IMG/VR virus record: IMGVR_UViG_3300015263_000282
Location: 1 to 20,800 of that record
Direction: 5' to 3' (one strand)
DNA: 20,800 nt
Source of the DNA: a virus
Below, piece after piece: positions 15,245 through 20,800 of this stretch; within the stretch, counting starts at the first letter, position 1; each line of letters starts with the position of its first letter. Made by a program: the position numbers and the translations under genes. The notes beneath the pieces were generated by a model. The model saw nothing but the letters and a program-made list of their open reading frames with translations. It searched no databases and was not told where the DNA came from.

Positions 15245-16807
15245 ATGCCGGATCAAGAATACTTCCGCAAATCGGCGCAGAACCAGCCTATTCAGCAGCT
15301 TGGCGAGGACATCTTTGCCACCAGCGACCGCGAGGATCGCAAGCTCAATCGGTTCAGCGACCAGCGCAACATCGACACGCTGCGCGGCGGACCGCCGGCG
15401 CCAGGTTCAGGACCGTCGATGCCGGGGGGTGGCGGCCAAGCCAATCCGGTGGACGAAGCGGCGCGACGCGGCAACCTGCGCGGATTCATGGGCGACAGCA
15501 TGGAGTACCTCACCGGCATTGTGCCAGATGCGCGGACCCTCATGGCCGAGCGCTACGGCCCCGATTCGCTGAACGATCTGGATAGCCTGCACGCGGACCT
15601 GCAGCGCGCCCGTGTGGCAGCCGGGCTCACCGGCGCCGCTGGGGGGCCAGGCGGCACCGTGAGCACGATCCCCTCTGACGTCAACCCGTTCCTGTCAAAC
15701 GATCAGCGGCTTGCCATGGCGCGGCGCGACGTGGGGCTCAACGCGGAGGGCACCGGCTACTCCACGCAGGTCCGCAACGATCAGCGCTTGCGTGCAGAGG
15801 GAAATGCGCACCTGGCGAGCGACGCCAGCCCCGAGGAACGTCGCCTCAATCGCCGCGCGCTGTTGGAGCGCGAGCTGCGCAACGTCAATCTCGGCGGCAA
15901 CCAGAGCATCACCGATCTGGCGCGCAACCGTGTGCTGCACCGCGACCTCACCCGGCAGATTCAGCAGCTCGACAAGGAGGGGCAGGCCGCGCAGACGCAG
16001 GGCTTGGAGGAACGCAAGCTCTCGCAGGCAGCCGAGCAGAAGGCACTCGACCGGCAGAACGAGCTCGTCAAGAGTGCGCTGGACCAGGCGAGCGACAAGC
16101 CGGCGGCGGTGGCGGAAATCGAGTGGTACGCGAAAAACCTGTTCGGCGGCGATGCCGGCAAGGCCGCGGAGTTCTACAAACGGAGCCGTGGCAAGAACCC
16201 GCAGGAGGTCGAGGACAAGCTGTACACCGAGGCTTACACGGCGACCGGCAGCAGCGAGGAAGCCGCGGCCGCGGTAGATGCGTTCCGCAGGTTCCGCAAT
16301 CAGGGCGGTCCCAGCGGTGGCGGGCAGCAGCAGAACACCTACAAGATCGTCGGCCCGGACGGCAAGGCGGTAGAGGCCACCGTGAAAAACGGTGTGTGGG
16401 CGGACGCCAAGACGGGCAAGCCGCTGTTCAGCGAGGTCAAGCCGAAGGCCAAGGTGCCGGCTCGTCAGGAGGCCGCGCAGCCGGCAGCGAAGTCCGAGAA
16501 GCCGAGCACGGCAGAGAAACCGGCCAAGAAGAACGATCAGCCAGCGAGCGACGCTAAACCAGACTTTGCCGAGCGGTTGGTGCGGAATCTGGTTTACAAG
16601 GGCGTGTCCCCGGAGCGGGCAGAAAAGATACTGGCGCCAGAGCGCCGCAGCGTCGCGAAGGTCAAGGAGGCCATCGGCAAAGGCAAGATGGGCGACTTGA
16701 ATGACGAGACGATACGCACAGCGCTCAAGAGCACCGAAGTCTCGAACAAGGACAAACGCGACCTGCGCCGCGAATTGAAGCGCCGAGAGAAAGAGAAGGC
16801 CGCTTGA
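15245..16807 (+). CDS. Internal virion-type protein, helical with disordered linkers
   Basis: 520 residues starting 3 bases after the preceding stop, with GAGG at 15233-15236 as ribosome binding site. The order is: N-terminal polar helix (1-45); Gly/Pro linker (48-68); helical segment (70-130); a charged coiled coil with SPEERRLNRRALLERELRNV and QLDKEGQAAQTQGLEERKLS (about 195-270); a further helical module (275-345); a Gly/Gln linker (345-355); a small beta hairpin (TYKIVGPDGKAVEATVKNGV); a Lys/Ala/Pro linker (398-440); and a very basic helical C-terminus (RRELKRREKEKAA). No enzyme motif is visible. Bead-on-string helical proteins directly before a giant polyvalent protein are usual for ejected internal proteins. 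The stop overlaps the next gene's TTG start. Confidence 0.6.
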   Translation: MPDQEYFRKSAQNQPIQQLGEDIFATSDREDRKLNRFSDQRNIDTLRGGPPAPGSGPSMPGGGGQANPVDEAARRGNLRGFMGDSMEYLTGIVPDARTLMAERYGPDSLNDLDSLHADLQRARVAAGLTGAAGGPGGTVSTIPSDVNPFLSNDQRLAMARRDVGLNAEGTGYSTQVRNDQRLRAEGNAHLASDASPEERRLNRRALLERELRNVNLGGNQSITDLARNRVLHRDLTRQIQQLDKEGQAAQTQGLEERKLSQAAEQKALDRQNELVKSALDQASDKPAAVAEIEWYAKNLFGGDAGKAAEFYKRSRGKNPQEVEDKLYTEAYTATGSSEEAAAAVDAFRRFRNQGGPSGGGQQQNTYKIVGPDGKAVEATVKNGVWADAKTGKPLFSEVKPKAKVPARQEAAQPAAKSEKPSTAEKPAKKNDQPASDAKPDFAERLVRNLVYKGVSPERAEKILAPERRSVAKVKEAIGKGKMGDLNDETIRTALKSTEVSNKDKRDLRRELKRREKEKAA

Positions 16808-19800
16808 GCACCCCTGCGAACAACCTCCCGGAGCTCCCCGAGGGCTACCGGGTAGAGCCTGTTGAGCCCACCCCTACGCAGCCCGGACCGGCTACGTCCC
16901 GACTGCCGGCGCTGCCGGACGGGTATCGCCTCGAGGAACCGCGCGCGCTCGCCGGTGCCGCGGCGCAACCGTCCGACGATTCGCAGTTCACCAAGGGGTT
17001 GAAGTCCGGCATCGACCAGACGCAGGGCCTTCTCTACGGGCTCGCCGGGCTGGCGGGGTCTGCCGTGGGCAGCAAAGACCTCGAAAGCTGGGGTTTGGAA
17101 GGCTATCAGCGCAACGTCGACGAAGCGGCGCAGAACGCCGGGCGTGTGTCGAGCGTCACCGACATCCGCAGCGGTGCCGACTTCCTGGACTGGTCCGCGT
17201 ACACGCTGGGCAACCTGGTGCCGACCATGGCAGTGCTGATCGGCGGTGGTGGGATCGGCGGTGCGATCGGCAAGCAGGCCGCCAAGCAGGGGGTGAAATC
17301 CTATCTGTCTAAGGCGCTGGGCGAGAAAGCCGGGCGTACCGTCAACGAAGCTGCGCTCAAGCGCCTGGCCACACGCGCGCTGGACAAGGGCGTACGGCGC
17401 GGGCAGATGGCTGGAGCTTTCGCCGGATCATCGGGACTCGAGGCCGGCGGCATCTTCGCGGACACGGTAGAGGAAAACGGTCAGACGCATCCCGGCGTGG
17501 CCGCGGCGTTCGGTGTGCTCGCCGGCGCGCTCGACGCGATCCCGGTGATCAACCTGTTCGACAATTGGGGCATCGGCCGCGAGGTCAAAGGCGCGATCCT
17601 CAAGAATCTCACGCAGGGGAAGTGGGGCGCGGCGACGAAGAAGGTGCTCGAGCAGGCCGCGCTCGAAGGGTCCACCGAAGGCGTGCAGACGGTGGTGGAG
17701 CGCGCCGCGGCGAAGTTCGTCGACGACAACAAGGACATCTTCTCCGACGAGGGGTGGAACGAAATCATCAACGCCAGCGCCGCCGGCGGCCTGATGGGCG
17801 GCGTGATGGGGGTCCCCGCTGGCGTCATCGCGCACCGGCAGGCCGGGCAGCCAGAGGCACCGCCCGCGCCAGAGATTCCCGAGCGCGGCACCGACCTGGC
17901 CGGCGGCGAGAGCGAGGACCTGCTGGGCGCCGGCGACACCGCGCTCGGTGCCGAAGAAATCACCATCGAGGACACGCTTGCCAACGCGCCGGGCATCGAC
18001 GTGCAGGAGCTCAGCCCCGAGCAGGTCGACGTCACGCGGCCGCTGGACACTGAGGGCATCGACGTCACGGAGCTGCAGACGCAAGACCTGACCGCCGCGC
18101 CGCCGCCGCCCGATACCGCCGGGATCGACGTCACCGAGCTGTCGGCGCAGGACGTCGCCGCGGCCGAGCCGCCCGTGGAGCCGGTCGATACGACCGGGAT
18201 TGACGTGGCCGAGCTCCCGCTGCAGGAGACGCAGCCCGCCGCGGCGCCGGCCGAGCAGGTGCCTACCGCTGGGATAGACGTGGCCGAGCTGACCACGGAG
18301 CCCGCTGCCGCCGCGCCTGCGAGCGTTGAGGATGCCATCGACCAGGCCGCAGCCGAAGCGGCGACGTCCCCCGACAACGACCTGCCCGAGCCCACCGAGG
18401 CTCAGAAGAAGGCCGGCAACTATAAGAAGGGGCACGTCCAGGTCCACGGCCTCGACATCTCCATCGAGAACCCCGCCGGCTCGAAGCGCCGCCCCGAGTG
18501 GCCCGATCTGACCCACGACTACGGCTACATCCGCCGCACTGAGGGCAATGACGGCGATCAGGTCGACGTGTTCCTCGGCCCCGATCCGCAGTCGGAGACG
18601 GTGTACGTCGTCGACCAGCGCAATCCCAAGACGGGAGCGTTCGACGAGCACAAGGCCATGGTGGGCTTCGATTCGGAGCAGGCTGCGCGCGAGGGGTATC
18701 TGTCGAACTACGGCAAGGGATGGAAGGGGATGCGCGGCATCACCGCGATGTCCGTCGACGAGTTCAAGGACTGGCTCAAGAACGGCGATACCAAGAAGCC
18801 TGTCGGCCAGTCCGACACGTTCAAGCGGGTGAAGGCGCGCAACGCGAAGAAGAAGGGCGAGGAAGTCCCGCACACCGACGACGACCGCGATATGCAGGTG
18901 GCAGAGCCCGCCGCCACGCCGCCGCGCAAGCCCAAGCCCGAGACGTCTACCGATGAGGTCCCGTTCACCGACGACGGACGGGACGTGCCCACGGAGGCCA
19001 CCGACAATGCCGAGACGGTACGAAGCGATGAGGGACAAGTTCGAGGACGAGGGAATGAGTCCGAAAAACGCCAAGAGAAAGGCGGCACGAATCTACAACG
19101 GGACCAGGAAAAAGAGCGAGCCGAAGCTGAGTCCGAAGCACAAGCGCCGAAGCAGGAGAAAGGCTGGAAGCGCATAGGCGCCAACTCTGCCGGAGAGCCG
19201 CTGTATGAGGACCACAACGGCGTGCGCTCGATCACAGATGGGGGGATTCGCATCACGGAGTCTGTAGGCATCGTGCCTGGCCGCGGCATCATCATCAACA
19301 AAGAGGGCCGCGATGCGCGGTTCCTGACGGCCACGGAAAGGGACGAGCGCAAGGCACAGGCAGAGCCCGCCGAACCTGCCCCCGCGAAACCCTCACAGAA
19401 AACGCCGGAACCGGCTCCCGCCGCACCGGAGAGTGGTAAACTCGAAACCGAGGGCGAGACGACGCCGCCCCAGGAGGCCCCCGATGTCAGCGTGGAACGA
19501 GCAGGCGAGACGGCACTGGAAGGAGTTTCAGCCGAGCCGGTACGCACGCCTGCAGGCCGAGGGCCGGCTGAACGCGGAGGTCGCGAAGGCGGTGACGAAC
19601 ACGCGCCGGGATATGAGTCAGCTCCAGGAGATAGCGGGGCTGACGTACGACGAGGCGTGGGAAGCGGTGAGGGAGAGGTATCTGTTCCCGCCGCCGGAGA
19701 GCCAGCCACCCGAGGCGTAGGGAACTACCGCATCACCGAGGCCGACGAGCTCGGCCGCGGCGGCGTCAAGACCAAGTTCGCACAGAACGTCGCTGCCATC

Positions 19801-20800
19801 CGTCTTGCCAAGGAACTGGTCGAATCCGGCCAGCCCGCCACTCTCGAACAGCAGAAGATCCTCGCCAAGTACGTCGGCTGGGGCGGTATGCCCCAGGCCT
19901 TCCCGCGCCCGGACGGCTCGGTTGCGAAGGGCTGGGAGAAGCAGGCCGAGGAACTGCGTGAGGTCCTGAGCGACGAGGAATACGCCGCGGCCCGGCGCTC
20001 CACGCAGGACGCCCACTACACATCCCCCACCGTCGTGGGCGCGATCTACAACGCGCTGGCGCGCTTCGGCTTTACTGGCGGCAAGGTGCTGGAGCCGTCC
20101 GTGGGCACGGGCAACTTCCTTGGGCTGACTCCCAGCGCGCTGCGCTCAAAGGCGCGGTGGACCGGCATCGAGCTCGACCCGCTCACGTCCAAGATCGCGC
20201 AACTGCTCTACCCGAAGGCCGACATCATCAACAACGGCTTTCAGGATGTGGCCGTGCCGTCGGGATCGTTCGACCTGGTGATTGGCAATCCGCCGTTCGG
20301 CAGTCAACGCCTGTTCGATCCGAACCACAAGGACATATCGAAGTTTTCTATCCACAACTTCTTTTTCGCCAAGTCCATTGAGGCTACGCGCCCCGGCGGC
20401 CTGATCGCGATGGTGGTGTCGAACTACATGCTCGATTCGACCAAGGCCGGCGCGCGCGAGTACATGGGCGACAAGGTGAATTTCCTTGGCGCGATCCGGC
20501 TGCCGAACACGGCATTCAAAGAGAACGCGGGCACCGAAGTCACGACCGACATCATCTTCCTCCAGAAGCGTGGGGAGGGCGTGCCGGTCATCGAAACCGC
20601 TTGGACCCATGTAGGCACGGTGGAGGACCCCGCCGGCGGCGAAGCGATCACGCTCAACGAGTATTTCGTCAACCACCCCGACATGATGCTGGGTGAAATG
20701 CGCCGCGAGGGTTCGATGTATGCCAAGGACTCTGCCGCGCTGATCGCCCCGAAGGACCAGGACCTCGCCGCCGAGCTCGAGGCCGCGGTTGCAAAGCTGC
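16804..20800 (+). CDS. Giant polyvalent protein: InPase-like domain plus DarB-type N6 methyltransferase (3' partial)
   Basis: I read this frame codon by codon from TTG 16804 and found no stop to the right edge (1,332 codons). The TTG overlaps the previous stop (TTGA), with AGAAGG at 16794-16799. Domains: a duplicated LPxLPxGYRxE motif (9-45); Gly-rich hydrophobic segments near 138-156, 232-253 and 323-344; five GIDVxEL repeats (397-496); a phage inorganic-pyrophosphatase-like domain (about 535-660; NYKKGHVQVHGLDISIENP, DYGYIRRTEGNDGDQVDVFL, FDEHKAMVGFDS); a mini-domain (787-850); then a DarB-type start (YVGWGGMPQAF, 1023-1033) and methyltransferase motifs: VLEPSVGTGNF (1095-1105), IELDP (1122-1126) and NPPFG (1162-1166). 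Such proteins are injected with phage DNA and counter host defences (polyvalent-protein and P1 DarB literature). A helicase probably follows outside the window. Confidence 0.8.
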   Translation, partial: MSTPANNLPELPEGYRVEPVEPTPTQPGPATSRLPALPDGYRLEEPRALAGAAAQPSDDSQFTKGLKSGIDQTQGLLYGLAGLAGSAVGSKDLESWGLEGYQRNVDEAAQNAGRVSSVTDIRSGADFLDWSAYTLGNLVPTMAVLIGGGGIGGAIGKQAAKQGVKSYLSKALGEKAGRTVNEAALKRLATRALDKGVRRGQMAGAFAGSSGLEAGGIFADTVEENGQTHPGVAAAFGVLAGALDAIPVINLFDNWGIGREVKGAILKNLTQGKWGAATKKVLEQAALEGSTEGVQTVVERAAAKFVDDNKDIFSDEGWNEIINASAAGGLMGGVMGVPAGVIAHRQAGQPEAPPAPEIPERGTDLAGGESEDLLGAGDTALGAEEITIEDTLANAPGIDVQELSPEQVDVTRPLDTEGIDVTELQTQDLTAAPPPPDTAGIDVTELSAQDVAAAEPPVEPVDTTGIDVAELPLQETQPAAAPAEQVPTAGIDVAELTTEPAAAAPASVEDAIDQAAAEAATSPDNDLPEPTEAQKKAGNYKKGHVQVHGLDISIENPAGSKRRPEWPDLTHDYGYIRRTEGNDGDQVDVFLGPDPQSETVYVVDQRNPKTGAFDEHKAMVGFDSEQAAREGYLSNYGKGWKGMRGITAMSVDEFKDWLKNGDTKKPVGQSDTFKRVKARNAKKKGEEVPHTDDDRDMQVAEPAATPPRKPKPETSTDEVPFTDDGRDVPTEATDNAETVRSDEGQVRGRGNESEKRQEKGGTNLQRDQEKERAEAESEAQAPKQEKGWKRIGANSAGEPLYEDHNGVRSITDGGIRITESVGIVPGRGIIINKEGRDARFLTATERDERKAQAEPAEPAPAKPSQKTPEPAPAAPESGKLETEGETTPPQEAPDVSVERAGETALEGVSAEPVRTPAGRGPAERGGREGGDEHAPGYESAPGDSGADVRRGVGSGEGEVSVPAAGEPATRGVGNYRITEADELGRGGVKTKFAQNVAAIRLAKELVESGQPATLEQQKILAKYVGWGGMPQAFPRPDGSVAKGWEKQAEELREVLSDEEYAAARRSTQDAHYTSPTVVGAIYNALARFGFTGGKVLEPSVGTGNFLGLTPSALRSKARWTGIELDPLTSKIAQLLYPKADIINNGFQDVAVPSGSFDLVIGNPPFGSQRLFDPNHKDISKFSIHNFFFAKSIEATRPGGLIAMVVSNYMLDSTKAGAREYMGDKVNFLGAIRLPNTAFKENAGTEVTTDIIFLQKRGEGVPVIETAWTHVGTVEDPAGGEAITLNEYFVNHPDMMLGEMRREGSMYAKDSAALIAPKDQDLAAELEAAVAKL
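17992..18292 (+). repeat. Five GIDV(T/A/Q)EL motif repeats
   Basis: The motif GIDV-x-EL occurs at residues 397, 418, 440, 465 and 490 of the giant protein, in an acidic Pro/Ala linker, with steps of 21, 22, 25 and 25 residues. DNA copies (GGSATHGACGT) are diverged at wobble positions, so the motif looks maintained by selection, not freshly duplicated. Short-linear-motif docking sites are a possible role. Confidence 0.75.
19007..19177 (+). CDS. Nested small basic protein (56 aa) in +1 frame of the giant gene
   Basis: ATG 19007 follows GGAGG (18993-18997) by 9 nt, an excellent ribosome binding site, and the frame closes at TAG 19175-19177. The product starts MPRRYEAMRDKFEDEGMSPK and continues with NAKRKAARIYNGTRKK, a normal-looking helical, Lys/Arg-rich sequence that recalls small stand-alone phage and bacterial proteins of the 'YEAMRDK...KAARIYN' type (memory). 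By hand count third-position GC is ~73% in this frame (41/56), against ~52% for the giant frame over the same bases. There the giant protein is a low-complexity Glu/Lys/Gln/Arg linker. It lies between the InPase-like domain and the mini-domain. A nucleic-acid-binding role is possible from charge alone. Confidence 0.7.
   Translation: MPRRYEAMRDKFEDEGMSPKNAKRKAARIYNGTRKKSEPKLSPKHKRRSRRKAGSA
19484..19720 (+). CDS. Nested small protein (78 aa) in +1 frame of the giant gene
   Basis: ATG 19484 follows a full AGGAGG (19472-19477) by 6 nt; the frame closes at TAG 19718-19720. The protein begins MSAWNEQARRHWKEFQPSRY and ends near YDEAWEAVRERYLFPPPE, rich in Trp, Tyr, Glu and Arg and predicted helical. 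This is unlike the Arg/Ala/Pro/Ser-only shadows usual in GC-rich DNA. I associate the N-terminal NEQARxHWxEF and C-terminal EAWExVRExYLFPP phrasing with a small hypothetical protein of phages, normally a separate gene (memory, unsearched). By hand count GC3 is ~87% here, against ~49% in the giant frame, which in this span encodes Gly/Glu/Arg/Ala low complexity. It ends just before the methyltransferase module. Function unknown. Confidence 0.75.
   Translation: MSAWNEQARRHWKEFQPSRYARLQAEGRLNAEVAKAVTNTRRDMSQLQEIAGLTYDEAWEAVRERYLFPPPESQPPEA

Noticed and set aside
17565-18053. A 162-codon + frame within the giant gene, considered as a third nested gene
   Set aside because: Arg/Gly/Ala-only composition, no Shine-Dalgarno, and the giant frame keeps a normal coding look here, unlike at the two accepted nested genes.
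18326-18511. A 61-codon frame in the same +1 frame as the nested genes
   Set aside because: Pro/Arg/Ser/Thr-rich shadow, no ribosome binding site, and it overlaps the start of the InPase-like domain, which is clearly the constrained frame.
17428-19074. A 548-codon ORF on the minus strand
   Set aside because: It is antisense to the giant gene, its His/Arg/Gly/Leu/Val composition is the usual mirror of GC-rich coding DNA, and its apparent repeats are just the reverse complement of the GIDVxEL motifs.
1-20800. CRISPR arrays, tRNAs, insertion sequences, integrase or attachment sites
   Set aside because: No regular spaced repeats, cloverleaf-like sequence, transposase or integrase frame was seen in reading both strands.

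Overview
This 20.8-kb window is a GC-rich (roughly 60-65% by eye) stretch of a tailed-phage genome or prophage. It is the virion-structure block, with every gene on the + strand. The gene order and protein types fit a podovirus-like particle: portal, scaffold, major capsid protein, a P22 gp4/gp10-like head-to-tail adaptor and tail hub, a run of short overlapping tail and appendage genes, two helical internal or ejection-type proteins, and the first ~1,330 codons of a giant polyvalent protein. The overall type recalls Burkholderia phage Bcep22 and its relatives, which also carry a very large DarB-like protein; this comparison is from memory. I see no integrase, replication, lysis, tRNA or CRISPR feature, so the host and lifestyle cannot be fixed beyond a probable GC-rich proteobacterium.

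Layout. 2-1690 is the portal gene (5' end outside the window). It is followed by a small helical protein (1687-1947), a 43-aa basic protein (2004-2135) and a clear intrinsic terminator. A 130-base non-coding gap holds four copies of a degenerate GGAAYACC-N6/7-GGCTCC motif. Next come the scaffold (2314-3327), the major capsid gene with its ribosome binding site inside a hairpin (3365-4276) and a second strong terminator with a UUCG loop. Two tandem paralogous structural genes (4408-4848 and 4875-5546) follow; the second carries an ~80-residue domain insertion.

From 5597 to the right edge the genes are packed stop-to-start, mostly by TGATG/ATGA overlaps: a linker-containing head protein, the adaptor with an FCCH-like insert, the gp10-like hub, a 59-aa ORF, a conserved-looking structural protein, a 555-aa unknown, a protein with KMYV-type propeller blades, and two consecutive proteins that share a series of seven BNR/Ycf48-like blades (3 + 4). 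Then come two helical proteins of probable internal-virion type.

The giant ORF starts at a TTG at 16804 and is open to the end of the window. It has Gly-rich hydrophobic segments, five GIDVxEL repeats, a phage inorganic-pyrophosphatase-like domain, a mini-domain and a DarB-type N6-adenine methyltransferase with an NPPF motif. The most unusual feature is a pair of small genes nested in its +1 frame (19007-19177 and 19484-19720). Each has a strong Shine-Dalgarno, a normal-looking protein sequence and high third-position GC. In exactly those stretches the giant frame becomes low-complexity and loses its GC3 bias.
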